Origin: Desulfurivibrio alkaliphilus AHT 2
GTDB taxonomy: Bacteria > Desulfobacterota > Desulfobulbia > Desulfobulbales > Desulfurivibrionaceae
Assembly: GCF_000092205.1 (NCBI RefSeq)
Contig: NC_014216.1
Span: 1,741,742-1,805,741, forward strand
Reading direction: 5' to 3'
DNA: 64,000 nucleotides
Shown: positions 54,340 to 63,719 of the stretch, piece after piece
How positions within the stretch are numbered: the stretch's first letter is position 1
Layout: each line of letters opens with the position of its first letter
Program-made: the position numbers and the translations under genes
The notes under the pieces: generated by a model
What the model saw: only the letters and a program-made list of their open reading frames with translations
What the model was told of the DNA's origin: nothing
Database searches by the model: none

Positions 54340-57300
54340 CTAAACAAGTTCGTCATACACCCCCAATCCTTCGTGATACAATCTGGCTTCCTGTTTTTCC
54401 GACAGACCGATGGTCCCGAACACCCTACTGGCCTGATCAAGATCCATATCCAGCGACTCGGACAACTCCAGCAAAATTCGGGCGATATTGTTATCACCCC
54501 AAAATGAAATCCCTCTTTGTGCCAATATCACGTTGGCCGGTCGGAGTGTTTGGGCAGCAGGTATCAGCACACCACCCCTCTGTTGATCAACCATTTTGAA
54601 TTGTGGCTCATCGCCCTCGTCTTCCAAATGGAACATATACTCCACTCTCGGCTCACTTTTGCGGAAAGGGCTACGACGCTGCAACTCGAAGCACCAATGG
54701 GCATGATGTTCCCACCAAAGAGCGGCATAGCTTTTTATATTCAGGTCATTATTACCGAATAACCGCGCTGCTGTATGGGCATGTTCCAGGTCCACCAGGT
54801 TATTTTTAAAATCAAGAGGGTTCCGTTCCACAATCCGGGGTATGGCCCGGACGATTCGCCATTGCTCCGCCTCAAGCAGATCATGAAGGTCGTGGGAGCC
54901 AAGATTGAAGCTTTTCGACTCAAAACCCGGCTTTTCAAATGCCACCTCACGCCCGATCAGTGCCTTGTAATTCTTGGAGAGAATCCGCAGGTTGGATGTG
55001 TCCGGAGTTCCACCTCGATGTCGCAGAATCCTCCCGGCCAATTGGATTATCGACCGCATGGAACTGGGCTCGACAATCGCCCAATCGTAATCATGGTCTC
55101 GCCCTACCTCTGCCACCGCCGTGGCCAGCACCACAAAGATATGGTTTTTCTCCGGGTGAGCGGAGATTGTTCGGGCAATTTCCCCACCGGGATGCCAAAT
55201 GGCGTCCTTTTCATGTCTGGTCAACGCTGCATCCAGGCGACGCTCCATAGCGGAGCGTACGGCCAACGGATGCTGACTGTGGTAAGCACAGTAATGAATA
55301 TGAAAGTCAGGCGGCGGTTCTTTCGTTAGCAGCTGTTTTGCCACCGCCACCAAGGGATTGATATTGGCCATCCGCAATAGCCCGATAGAAACCCGCTTGC
55401 CGCTTTTGGGATGAGTTGTCGCATGACAATCATGCAATTCCCTTATCGACTGCTCAGAGACATCGGCTATGGCCGCAATAGCCGCATCAGAATTACATTC
55501 TGCTACTTCAACCGGCAACAACTCAGCTTGCCGTACCGGGTCAGCATCGAGTAGCCTGGTTACTCTTTTGCCGGCAAATGATTCATGGGCGGCGATAAAA
55601 TCTTCCGGATCGTGATGGTCGCTTTGGGACGCCTCTATTTCATCAAACCAGGCACAACAAATATTTACTTTTCGGCCAGGCTCTCCGTAGACATCCTGAA
55701 AAATCCGACGGCCAGCAGCATAGGCGGCAAAAAGGGCTTTGATTAATGATGGCGGCAAGGTGGCCGAGGAAAGCAAAACTTTGGAGCCGAGCATTCCAGC
55801 CCAGTGGACCAGTCGAGTCAGCGCCGGCAAGTCATCAAGATCAAAATCATCGGGCTCATCAAGTACCAGGTCGGATGTAAACAAGCGCAGCATAGGGGCA
55901 ATCTGCCGACCGCCCCGGTCGCACTCAGTCGCTGGCATCAGATGATCTATGGTGCTGACCAGAATCGGGGCACTTAACAGTTGGTGCAGTTTGGGAGAGC
56001 AGTTGTTCAGCCATTTGCCTATCACGCCATCATCCAGCGACCCATCGTAGCTGACATACTCCTGTTCGGAAAACAGCTCCTCAGCCGACTCCGAGGATTG
56101 AGCTTCGCTCGCTTCATCATAAAGTCGGCTCACTGCCCTGGAGCCGATCAGGACCGCCAAATCATCGTCTTGCAAACCGAGGCGTTCTCGCAGCGCACTG
56201 CCGGTTTGCAGGGTCAATGTCCGCAAACCCAGGGCCACACTGAAACGGCAGCCAATATTCTCGTCGGCCAGGCCGTACATGATACGGGCGTTGGCAAAGG
56301 TTTTACCACAGCCGGTCGATGCCATGTTGACCCCGAAAAAACCGTGCTCAAGAGCCCTCCTTCTGGTGTTGCAGGCCAAATCGTAAGCCCGGTCTTGCCA
56401 ACGAAATCGTTCCTTGGTGCTGCGTTGCTTAAATTTTCTGTGACGGGTAATTGCCGGCAAAGTGCGCCTTATAAAACTGAGCCCGCGGGCCACAACAAGG
56501 GCGTTGCGAGAAACACCGATAACGTGTTCATCCAGTTTCTGTTTCAGGTTGCCGGTGGGTTTATCGGTGTTGGCAAAGGCTTTATAGTGGCTGCACTGCC
56601 AGAGCGTGTTGGGTTCGCGGGATGAGTAATAATGATCTGCCAGCATCAAAGCCAGCCTGGCCATGTGCATGGTGAACGGCTCACTCATCCAGTCCCGGTC
56701 AAAAAAGCTTTTTCCGGCCCGGCTTAAAGCTCTGGCCGCCAGTGACCGAGCTTTGTGGCGCCAGGTTTTGCTGCGCAGGGGGACACCATGGGGAAAGGTC
56801 CATATTGCCTGTTCATTTTTTGCTAACTCCGACGGGGGTATCCTCCCGGAATTCCAAGCCGAATCAAAAATAAAACTTTCCAGCCATTGGTCAATTTGAC
56901 CCAGCGGAGGAGCATTACCTTCCTGGTCCTTGCCAGGCCATTTAGGCAAACGATGATGGGCCACAATCAGCCAGCCAACGGTTTTAGCCAGTGGAGTTTG
57001 CAGGGTGCCGAAAGGATTGCCGAGTCGTTTATCAAGTCCATCCTTGCGCAATGCCGCCAAAAGCGATGATTCATCCTCCCCGTTGATCCGGCTTAGTTTT
57101 TCCAGCCATTCCCAATCCGTACAGCCAGTCACAAAAGCCTGAAAAATCCGCAAAGAAACCCATTCGTGTCGAAATGCTTCTTTGGTTTTGCTCTTTGTTT
57201 TCGCCTTTAATTTGGCCTGAAAAATCTTATTTGCCTTGCCAAAATCGTGAAACAACCCTGCCAATCCCGCCAGCAGAGCTACATCTTCCATGGTATGCCA

Positions 57301-57615
57301 GTCATTTTCCCGTTCCGTGCGGAGTATGTCACGGGTAGTCGTATTGGTTGGCACCGCTCCACTGGCGCTGAATTTTCGAGCGTTGCCAACAATCCAGAGC
57401 ATTTCCGTCCGATTGGCCGCTCTTATCCAGTGGCAGGCCACGGCTGTGTTGCGCCGAGCACTCCTGCGCAACATTTTGCGCAGTGTGTGCAGGCCTTCCT
57501 GGGTAATGGCGGTTTGCCAGGTACGTTCCCCTTTACGTTCTGCAAAATGATCCAAAACCCGACGTGTTACGGGCAGAGCATTCTTGCTGCACTGCGAAAT
57601 CAAAAGGATATTCAC
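54340..57615 (-). CDS. cas3: Cas2-Cas3 fusion nuclease-helicase (type I-F)
   Basis: About 1091 residues from GTG 57615, whose GTGA overlaps the cas1 stop. The first about 95 residues are the fused Cas2 domain (NILLISQCSKNALPVTRRVL, HTLRKMLRRSARRNTAVACHW). An HD nuclease follows (AGLAGLFHDFGKANKIFQAK), then the SF2 helicase with Walker A ASTGCGKTFANARIMYGL, motif II DLVLDEPDDFD, LLSSATLPPSL and QLAGRILRHRGG. In I-F systems this protein both joins Cas1 in adaptation and degrades targets. All key motifs are intact. Confidence 0.96.
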   Translation of the reverse strand: MNILLISQCSKNALPVTRRVLDHFAERKGERTWQTAITQEGLHTLRKMLRRSARRNTAVACHWIRAANRTEMLWIVGNARKFSASGAVPTNTTTRDILRTERENDWHTMEDVALLAGLAGLFHDFGKANKIFQAKLKAKTKSKTKEAFRHEWVSLRIFQAFVTGCTDWEWLEKLSRINGEDESSLLAALRKDGLDKRLGNPFGTLQTPLAKTVGWLIVAHHRLPKWPGKDQEGNAPPLGQIDQWLESFIFDSAWNSGRIPPSELAKNEQAIWTFPHGVPLRSKTWRHKARSLAARALSRAGKSFFDRDWMSEPFTMHMARLALMLADHYYSSREPNTLWQCSHYKAFANTDKPTGNLKQKLDEHVIGVSRNALVVARGLSFIRRTLPAITRHRKFKQRSTKERFRWQDRAYDLACNTRRRALEHGFFGVNMASTGCGKTFANARIMYGLADENIGCRFSVALGLRTLTLQTGSALRERLGLQDDDLAVLIGSRAVSRLYDEASEAQSSESAEELFSEQEYVSYDGSLDDGVIGKWLNNCSPKLHQLLSAPILVSTIDHLMPATECDRGGRQIAPMLRLFTSDLVLDEPDDFDLDDLPALTRLVHWAGMLGSKVLLSSATLPPSLIKALFAAYAAGRRIFQDVYGEPGRKVNICCAWFDEIEASQSDHHDPEDFIAAHESFAGKRVTRLLDADPVRQAELLPVEVAECNSDAAIAAIADVSEQSIRELHDCHATTHPKSGKRVSIGLLRMANINPLVAVAKQLLTKEPPPDFHIHYCAYHSQHPLAVRSAMERRLDAALTRHEKDAIWHPGGEIARTISAHPEKNHIFVVLATAVAEVGRDHDYDWAIVEPSSMRSIIQLAGRILRHRGGTPDTSNLRILSKNYKALIGREVAFEKPGFESKSFNLGSHDLHDLLEAEQWRIVRAIPRIVERNPLDFKNNLVDLEHAHTAARLFGNNDLNIKSYAALWWEHHAHWCFELQRRSPFRKSEPRVEYMFHLEDEGDEPQFKMVDQQRGGVLIPAAQTLRPANVILAQRGISFWGDNNIARILLELSESLDMDLDQASRVFGTIGLSEKQEARLYHEGLGVYDELV

Positions 57616-58589
57616 CGGCCCACCTTGCTTAGAGCGGATGCTGTCTCTTTCAGACAATCGATCATGATATCCAGGGCGCCGAAACGGTTGAAACCCTGAG
57701 TGCAACGTTGCCTGAACTCCATATCATCCTCACCGTTTGTAGCCGCGATGAAAGCCTGCGGCAAGACCATGGCATCCTTGACCAAATCAGCGATATCAAA
57801 GACCAGACCGCCCCGGCGGGTTTTACCGTGTAAAACCGACAAACCATGCGGTAGCCCCAAAACCCAGGCCGCCGTGGCTCCCAATCCGTAAGCCAGATAG
57901 TTACCGTGATCCAGAAAACGATTGGCCGCGTCAATCCCCGCTCCGCGTTTTGAACGGGTAAAGTCGCCATATCGAACTGTGTTTGCTGCAATCTTGTAAA
58001 GTGCTTTGGTAAGTTTCGCCTCCTGAGCCAGGATTTCATTGGTATCTATGGCCTGTTCCGTTTTGGTGCGAAACTCTGCCAATAAACCAGTCAGCTTGGA
58101 TTCATCAACAACAAAGCCATCTTCCCGCTCCAGTTTTTTACCAAGCCAGATTTTGGCAATCTGTTCCATACGCACCACCTGGAACCCCTTGGCTGCTTCA
58201 ACACGTTTTTCTTCGTCAAACCAAAAGCTTACCCAGTGCTGCAAATACTCTGTCGGCCGGTATTCGCTTTGTGAGGTCAACCATGAAATGTCAACCTGCA
58301 CTTCATTGGCGGCGAACAGTGGCGTTCCATCGCCACCGCAAAAACCAACCAATACTCCCGCTTTGGCCAATTCCCGCATCGCCGACTGGGTAATGGAAGT
58401 GCCGGTGCCAAGCAGGATTGAAGTGGTATTGGCAATGGGGATATTCCAATACAACGATTTTCTGCCCTCTTCGGTTACATATTCAACCCGGCCACCGCTG
58501 ACCAGCACCCGGCAATGTTCCAGATAGTAAATATTGGCGCGCTTGGAATGAAGAATCGTTTTCAAGTCTGAGGGGGTAAAATTTTCCAT
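57612..58589 (-). CDS. cas1: CRISPR integrase Cas1 (type I-F)
   Basis: About 325 residues from ATG 58589 (MENFTPSDLKTILHSKRANI), the family start; an upstream GTG at 58601 adds four residues. Conserved stretches EYVTEEGRKSLYWNIPIAN, LLGTGTSITQSAMRELAKAG and VLVGFCGGDGTPLF are typical of Cas1f. The metal-binding Glu (AQEAKLTKALYKIAANTVRYG), His (LSVLHGKTRRGG) and Asp (VFDIADLVKDAM) are present. It inserts spacers at the leader end with the Cas2 part of Cas2-3. Confidence 0.97.
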   Translation of the reverse strand: MENFTPSDLKTILHSKRANIYYLEHCRVLVSGGRVEYVTEEGRKSLYWNIPIANTTSILLGTGTSITQSAMRELAKAGVLVGFCGGDGTPLFAANEVQVDISWLTSQSEYRPTEYLQHWVSFWFDEEKRVEAAKGFQVVRMEQIAKIWLGKKLEREDGFVVDESKLTGLLAEFRTKTEQAIDTNEILAQEAKLTKALYKIAANTVRYGDFTRSKRGAGIDAANRFLDHGNYLAYGLGATAAWVLGLPHGLSVLHGKTRRGGLVFDIADLVKDAMVLPQAFIAATNGEDDMEFRQRCTQGFNRFGALDIMIDCLKETASALSKVGR

Positions 58590-58639
58590 CGTAGTAGTCA
58601 CCCGCTTAATAGATATATTTGAATGTGTGGTGCTTTTTG

Positions 58640-59278
58640 CTAAAACGAGGCAGAAAAAAGCTTATTTTTGCCCCAACAACCCCAGTTATTCAATTCATTC
58701 TGCACAAAAGTGGGCAGCCCCATATCACGGCAAACCCGGATGGTGTGGCCGGTGCCGCCGGCAAGCGGATTTTCCGGGTTGGCGAAGAAGAAGGCGAAAT
58801 TGGCCGGCGGTAGCTCCAGCGAGGGGGCGCCCACCACTTTCAGGGCGTCACGCATCAGGTACATTGCCTTGTTGGTTAAACGGTTGCGGCCCCGCTCCAG
58901 AAAGCCCTGCACCAGGTTTTGCAGATCCGGGGAGGCGGCCAAGGTGACCTTTGCCACTTCGGCAAGCTCTTCCGGTGCCAGATCGGCCAGGGAGAATACC
59001 CTTGCCTGGGGCCTGAGTCGTTTTTTACCGGCACCGGGGTAAGGGAGGATGTATTCCCGCCGGTTGGGGTCAATCTCCGCCAAGCCCTTGAAAAAGAGGG
59101 TGTCCGAGCCCTCGGCGTTACCGCTGCGGAAGATCGCTGCCGGCAATAATTCGGCCAGTTTGGTTGCCAGAGAGATCAAGCGCGGGGCCGCTTCAGCGGG
59201 TACTTTGCGTGTGCCCTCAAGGAGAATGACCGGCTGCCGGATTTTTTCAGCCTGTTCAAGAAAAGCTTCCGCCTTCAT
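58640..59278 (-). CDS. SLOG/DprA-like Rossmann-fold protein next to cas1
   Basis: 212 residues, not a named Cas protein. The pattern VILLEGTRKVPAEAAPRL, then AAIFRSGNAEGSDTLFFKG, and near the end NPLAGGTGHTIRVCRDMG with a following LPTFVQNELNNW resembles SLOG/LOG-type nucleotide-binding Rossmann folds such as DprA (RSGNAxGSD and GGTGHT as ligand loops). SLOG proteins sense or process nucleotide ligands and recur in phage-defence loci. It is on the cas strand about 50 bp upstream of cas1 and could be the operon's first gene. A defence role is inference. Confidence 0.65.
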   Translation of the reverse strand: MKAEAFLEQAEKIRQPVILLEGTRKVPAEAAPRLISLATKLAELLPAAIFRSGNAEGSDTLFFKGLAEIDPNRREYILPYPGAGKKRLRPQARVFSLADLAPEELAEVAKVTLAASPDLQNLVQGFLERGRNRLTNKAMYLMRDALKVVGAPSLELPPANFAFFFANPENPLAGGTGHTIRVCRDMGLPTFVQNELNNWGCWGKNKLFSASF

Positions 59279-59412
59279 TTTTTACCGCCATTTTTACGCA
59301 TTTTTTGCTCAAAACATGGTGTACTGCCTTACTTTCATATCACACCTACCTTATCATTTTGTGTCTGGGTAAAATTTATTTTGGCGTTTGGGTCATTTTT
59401 TTCGCCGCACAT

Positions 59413-59490
59413 TTTTGATTTGCCGGCTGAGGACGGTACAACTCAGCCAACGCCCCGGCCTCACAGGCTATTTCTGCTCACAGGCCGCGT
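59413..59490 (-). pseudogene. Degenerate second copy of the 3' end of the WYL regulator gene
   Basis: Read on the minus strand in a frame different from the BRO gene, this stretch gives AEIACEAGALAELYRPQP, close to AEIQREAKALAELYRRPP at the end of the WYL gene (60042 onward). The similarity continues into the A/T-rich downstream sequence with a shared CACACCTACC and a TGTC(C)TGGGTAA-like segment (59333-59400 against 59968-60040). It therefore marks a duplication whose left copy has decayed. Confidence 0.6.
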
Positions 59491-59890
59491 CTTCCAGCAT
59501 GGTTAAAACCGTGTCGAGATTAGTCTGGCAACCATGCGGGGGTACCGGTTCCGCAGCTACCCTGGCCAGCCATCGCTTGAAAATCTCTGCTTTGGGTGAG
59601 GAAACGGATTGCACTATCCGGAAGATGCCTTCGAGGGTGACGCAATCGGTTCGGCGTATCCTGCCATCGGACGCCGGCAGTTCCAGGGCGCAACACAAGG
59701 TCCCAACCTCGCAGCCCTCCGCTTCAAGGCTCTGCTGCAACTGTCGCCAGGATGCCGCGCCATCCGATTGATCAGTAAGCGCCCCGCTGACATCCTCAAC
59801 CGCAAACCACCACTCGCCCTCATGGCGGGCTTGCCGGATTTTTCTCCCTTCAAAAGCAATGGGTAAGGTTTCTTTCTCTCTCACCGCCAT
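59468..59890 (-). CDS. BRO-N domain protein (phage antirepressor-like)
   Basis: 140 residues with the BRO-N fold: LPIAFEGRKIRQARHEGEWW then FAVEDVSGALTDQSD, SDGRIRRTDCVTLEGIFRIV and SPKAEIFKRWLARVA. Such domains bind DNA and occur in prophage antirepressors and in chromosomal cassettes. The usual C-terminal domain is missing: the last codons (ACEQK) run into the degenerate WYL-gene remnant, so the end may be a secondary stop. GGAGGG precedes ATG 59890, and a perfect palindrome lies 34 bp upstream. Confidence 0.8.
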   Translation of the reverse strand: MAVREKETLPIAFEGRKIRQARHEGEWWFAVEDVSGALTDQSDGAASWRQLQQSLEAEGCEVGTLCCALELPASDGRIRRTDCVTLEGIFRIVQSVSSPKAEIFKRWLARVAAEPVPPHGCQTNLDTVLTMLEDAACEQK

Positions 59891-59923
59891 TCCCTCCGCA
59901 CGGCGTACCTGCCAACTTCACCG

Positions 59924-59954
59924 GGCAACTGTTGCATTTTGTGCAACAGTTGCC
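59924..59954. promoter_or_regulatory. Perfect palindrome upstream of the BRO gene
   Basis: GGCAACTGTTGCA and TGCAACAGTTGCC flank TTTTG: a 13-bp perfect inverted repeat with 5-nt centre, 34 bp upstream of the BRO start. There is no T run on the minus strand, so it looks like an operator more than a terminator. Confidence 0.6.
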
Positions 59955-60041
59955 TTCCCCTCATAACACACCTACCCCGTCAACCAGTGTCCTGGTAATT
60001 TTTTTTTTGGAAATTTTGGTTTTTTTCACGGGCAATTCGTT

Positions 60042-61046
60042 TCATTTTTCTGTTTTTCCGTCTCCCGCCGGCGGCCTCCGGTACAGTTCGGCCAATGCCT
60101 TGGCTTCGCGCTGAATTTCTGCCCTCAGACCGGCTGGAGCCAGCACCTCGGCGTCGGCGCCGAACTGGAGCAGGCGGAGCTTGATTTCCCGGTAGTCGGC
60201 CACAGGCAGGGTCAGCAGCAGGCCGCCGTCCGGGGTGGCTTCCAGGCGTTGGTCCGGGTGCCAGAGCTGTTCCTTTATCCAGGGGGCGCGGGCCGGGGTG
60301 AAGCGGATGATTGCCGTTTCCGGGGAGCGGCCCTGGAAGATGCCGTAGGCTCCTTCCAGGTGGGGCAGCCATTCCCGGCGGGGGTGCGGGGTGAAGGTTT
60401 CTGTGCTGATCTGTGGATTCTGCATTCGGGAAAGGACGAACTTGCGCCAATCGCAGCGCTTACGACAGCGGGCCAGCAGCACCCAGTTGCCCTGATAGTG
60501 TTGCAGGTGGTGGGGTTCCACCAGGCGGGAGTGGTAATTGCCGTTTTGATCGAGGGGGGATGAGTAATCGAAGGCAAAGAGGCGCTGTTCCAGCAGGGCC
60601 TTGGTGGCCGGCCGGAAGACCTCGGCCGGGGCCGGAGCGTAGCCCGGCCAGGTGGCGGAGAATAGTTGATCGAACTTTTCCGCCGCAAGACCGTGGTCGG
60701 CGATCTGTTGCAACAGTTTGCGATTAAGGGAGGCGATGGCCTGGCTGATCAGGCCGTCGGCACAACAGGAAAGCAGATTCCTGGCCAGCAGGACGGCGAA
60801 AATCTCTTCCTGGCTGAGCCAGAACGGCGGCAGTTGAAACTGATCGTCCAAGTAAGTGTAGCCCCGGCGGGCGTGCACATAGTGCAGGGGGGCGTCGAAC
60901 TCCACCCGCATGGCCTCGATGGCGCGCCCGGCGGTACGTTCGCTGATTCCAAACTCGGCAGCCAGGGCCGGGGCATTGGGAAACCGCTCCCGGCGAATCT
61001 GTTGATCAAACCAGTGGTAACGCGCATAAACCAGGTTGCTCCCCAC
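60042..61046 (-). CDS. WYL-domain transcriptional regulator
   Basis: About 334 residues from GTG 61046, or 373 from an unsupported start at 61163. The N-terminus has a winged helix (RYHWFDQQIRRERFPNAPAL then AAEFGISERTAGRAIEAM). The middle and C-terminus form a WYL domain (AFDYSSPLDQNGNYHSRLVE then PHHLQHYQGNWVLLARCRK) and a WCX extension (YREIKLRLLQFGADAEVLAP). WYL domains sense nucleic acid or nucleotides, and such regulators often control phage-defence genes (BrxR and CapW are known cases). It lies upstream of the BRO, SLOG and cas genes on the same strand. Confidence 0.85.
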   Translation of the reverse strand: MGSNLVYARYHWFDQQIRRERFPNAPALAAEFGISERTAGRAIEAMRVEFDAPLHYVHARRGYTYLDDQFQLPPFWLSQEEIFAVLLARNLLSCCADGLISQAIASLNRKLLQQIADHGLAAEKFDQLFSATWPGYAPAPAEVFRPATKALLEQRLFAFDYSSPLDQNGNYHSRLVEPHHLQHYQGNWVLLARCRKRCDWRKFVLSRMQNPQISTETFTPHPRREWLPHLEGAYGIFQGRSPETAIIRFTPARAPWIKEQLWHPDQRLEATPDGGLLLTLPVADYREIKLRLLQFGADAEVLAPAGLRAEIQREAKALAELYRRPPAGDGKTEK

Positions 61047-61279
61047 AACGCCCCCCTGCGTTAATGCCAACTTGGTTGCCTGCCGTTGCCTGCACAAACC
61101 AAAGCAAACGGCGAGGCGGAGCCCAAAAATGCCGGATAAACAACCGGCAGGATTCCGCTGCAAACAGTATCAGTAAAATGGCCATGCCGCCGCAAGCGTG
61201 CCCCGGTGGCTTGAGCCATGCAAGCTACCAGGCTTTCTTAAGGTACTCGAAATGTTTTTTGAAGCAAGAAGTTAACCTT

Positions 61280-62509
61280 TTAAGAAGCAACCGCCTTGGG
61301 CGAGGCCGGGGCGGCGAGGGCCAGGGTGGCGGCGATCAGGCAGTAGGCGGCCATGGCCAGGGCCAGGGCCGGAACGCCCAGGCCGCTGTCCAGCAGCAGA
61401 CCGGCCAGGATGGGAGCGACGGCGGTGGAGAAGACGATGGCGGCGTGTACCAGGGAACGGATGGCGCCCAGGTGCAGCACCCCGTAACGATCGGCCCAGA
61501 TGGTACCGCCGGCGGTGGTGGCCAGGCCGATACTGGCCCCCAGCAGGGCCAGGTAACAATAAAGCACCCAGGGGCCGGTGAAGGCCGCCAGCAACAGCAG
61601 CCCGCCGAACATGGGCAGCAGGGCCAGGGGCAGGGAGCGATGGGAACCCAGCCGGTCCACCAGCGGCCCGGCCACCACCAGGCTCAGCAAATGCCCCACG
61701 GCAAAAACCACAAAGGCGCCGGCCAGCAGCTCCAGGGACCAGCCCCGCAAGATAACCAGCGCCGACTGGTGAAAGAGCATGGCGGTGACCACAAAAGGGG
61801 TGGCCATCACCGCCGGCAGCAGAAAGTAAAAGCCCGGCTCACGCAGTACCTCGGCCCGGGTAAACTGTTGCGGGCCGGCCGGATCAGCGGCGGCGGCCTT
61901 GGCCGGTGCCGGCGTCTCCCGGCTCAAAGTACGCAGCAGGGGCAAGATCACCAGCAGCAGGAACAGTACCGCCGCCAGCCAGGGCCAGCGCCAGTCGCCC
62001 CGGGTCATCAGCAAGACCGCCGCCGCCGGCAGCAGGGCCTCGCCCAGGGGAATCCCCAGCGCCCCCAGGGCCACCGCCTTGCCCCGGTGGGCGGCAAAAT
62101 AGCGGGCGGCGGCGGTCATGCCCAGATGGGCCACAAAACCCTGGCCGCCAAAGCGGATCAGGACAAAACCGGCAAAGAGCAGCCAGACGCCGGGGGCCAG
62201 GCCGATCAGCAGACAGCCCAGGGCCAGCACCACCACCGCCAGGTTAACCGCCCGGTTTAACGGCCAGGTATCGGCCAGGGGGCCAAAACGCAGCAGCAGC
62301 AAGGCACTTACCAGGGTGGCGCCACTGTAGAGGCCGCCGTACATGGTATGGGAAAGGTTGAAAGCGTCCCGCAGTTCCTCACCAAAGACCGAAACATAAA
62401 AGGTCTGGCCAAAACTGGAGGTGGCCACCGCCGCCAGCGGGAAAAGCGCCAGGCGGGGATGAACGGCAAAAAGGGCGCCAAACCCCTGGAAGAAGTTTTT
62501 AATCATCAT
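61280..62509 (-). CDS. Major facilitator superfamily transporter
   Basis: 409 residues with about twelve hydrophobic segments in two halves joined by a charged loop (TLSRETPAPAKAAAADPAG). The motif after segment 2 (RFGPLADTWPLNRAV) and its repeat GPLVDRLGSHRSL in the second half are MFS motif A. It lies 16 bp after bioF, so it may be cotranscribed; biotin or pimelate precursor transport is possible but not shown. The substrate is not readable. Confidence 0.85.
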   Translation of the reverse strand: MMIKNFFQGFGALFAVHPRLALFPLAAVATSSFGQTFYVSVFGEELRDAFNLSHTMYGGLYSGATLVSALLLLRFGPLADTWPLNRAVNLAVVVLALGCLLIGLAPGVWLLFAGFVLIRFGGQGFVAHLGMTAAARYFAAHRGKAVALGALGIPLGEALLPAAAVLLMTRGDWRWPWLAAVLFLLLVILPLLRTLSRETPAPAKAAAADPAGPQQFTRAEVLREPGFYFLLPAVMATPFVVTAMLFHQSALVILRGWSLELLAGAFVVFAVGHLLSLVVAGPLVDRLGSHRSLPLALLPMFGGLLLLAAFTGPWVLYCYLALLGASIGLATTAGGTIWADRYGVLHLGAIRSLVHAAIVFSTAVAPILAGLLLDSGLGVPALALAMAAYCLIAATLALAAPASPKAVAS

Positions 62510-62525
62510 GGACCCCGCCGATTCG

Positions 62526-63689
62526 TCAGCGCTGCAGCAGTTCGGTGGCGATAATCGCGGCGGCGGCGCTCAGGTCTTCAATATCCAGGTGATTGGTCAC
62601 CGAAAAGCGCAGGCGGGCCTGGCCGGCGGGCACCGTGGGGGGGCGCACCGCCGTTGCGTAAATCCCGCGCTCCTGCAGCCGCCGGGCAAGGGCCAGGGTG
62701 GCCTGGTTTTCGCCCACAACCAGCGGCACAATCTGGGACGGCCCCAGGTCGGCCTCAACCCCGCCGTGGGTCAGGCCGCTTTTAAAGATCTCCACCCGGT
62801 GCCACAAATCCTGTCGCAACTGCGGCTCTGCCGCCAGCAATTCGACGGCGGCCAGGGCGGCGGCGGCACTGGCCGGCGGCAGGGCGGTGGAAAAAATAAA
62901 ACTGCGAGCCCGGTTGAGCAGAAAGGAAATCAACCGCTGCTCTCCGGCCACATAAGCCCCGTAGCTGCCCAGGGCCTTACCCAGGGTGCCCATCACCAGA
63001 TCCACCCGGTGGGCCAGCCCTTCCGCCGCCAGCAAGCCGGCCCCGTTGTCGCCGAACAGGCCGGTGGCATGGGCCTCGTCCACCAGCAACAGGCAGCCAT
63101 AGCGCTCCTTCAGGGTCACCACGTCAGCCAGGGGGCAGATATCGCCGTCCATGCTGTAGAGGGATTCCACCACAATCAGGGCTTCTTTGGCACCCCGGTG
63201 CCTTTTCAGCAGATCTTCAAGATGATTGCAGTCGTTATGGGCAAAGCGATGCAGCCGGGCCCCGGCCAGGCGGCAACCGTCCTGGATGCTGGCGTGATTG
63301 AGCTTGTCGCTGAAAATCACGTCGTGGCGCCCCACCAAGGCCGGAATCAGCCCGATATTGGCCAGGTACCCGCTGCCGAACAGCAGCGCCGCCTCCTGCT
63401 CCTTGAGCCGAGCCAGGGCAAGTTCCAGCTCCCGGTGCAGCTCGAAATCGCCGCTCATCAGGCGGGCGGCGCCGGCCCCGGTGCCGTAACGGCTCAGGGC
63501 CTCGGCGGCGGCCACCAGCAGCAGAGGGTGGCGGGTTAAGCCAAGATAGTCGTTGGAGGAAAAATCCAGCAGGTCATGAGCCACCGCCTCCAGGCGCACC
63601 CGGCCGCCGTCGGGATGGAGCAGACCGGGCAGTTGCCGCAACCGGCCCTCTTTTTGCTGGCGTTTGAGATAGGCGGCAATATCAACCAT
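62526..63689 (-). CDS. bioF: 8-amino-7-oxononanoate synthase
   Basis: 387-residue PLP enzyme condensing pimeloyl-ACP/CoA with alanine in biotin synthesis. FSSNDYLGLTRHPLL, GTGAGAARLMSGDFELHREL, SLYSMDGDICPL, VDEAHATGLFG and the PLP-lysine loop VMGTLGKALGSYGAYV are all typical. The start ATG 63689 gives MVDIAAYLKRQQKEGRL. It is 30 bp after bioB on the same strand. A 2-amino-3-ketobutyrate ligase is the main alternative, but bioB next door argues against it. Confidence 0.94.
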   Translation of the reverse strand: MVDIAAYLKRQQKEGRLRQLPGLLHPDGGRVRLEAVAHDLLDFSSNDYLGLTRHPLLLVAAAEALSRYGTGAGAARLMSGDFELHRELELALARLKEQEAALLFGSGYLANIGLIPALVGRHDVIFSDKLNHASIQDGCRLAGARLHRFAHNDCNHLEDLLKRHRGAKEALIVVESLYSMDGDICPLADVVTLKERYGCLLLVDEAHATGLFGDNGAGLLAAEGLAHRVDLVMGTLGKALGSYGAYVAGEQRLISFLLNRARSFIFSTALPPASAAAALAAVELLAAEPQLRQDLWHRVEIFKSGLTHGGVEADLGPSQIVPLVVGENQATLALARRLQERGIYATAVRPPTVPAGQARLRFSVTNHLDIEDLSAAAAIIATELLQR

Positions 63690-63719
63690 TCAACAAACCT
63701 CACGGGCAATGATCTTCGG

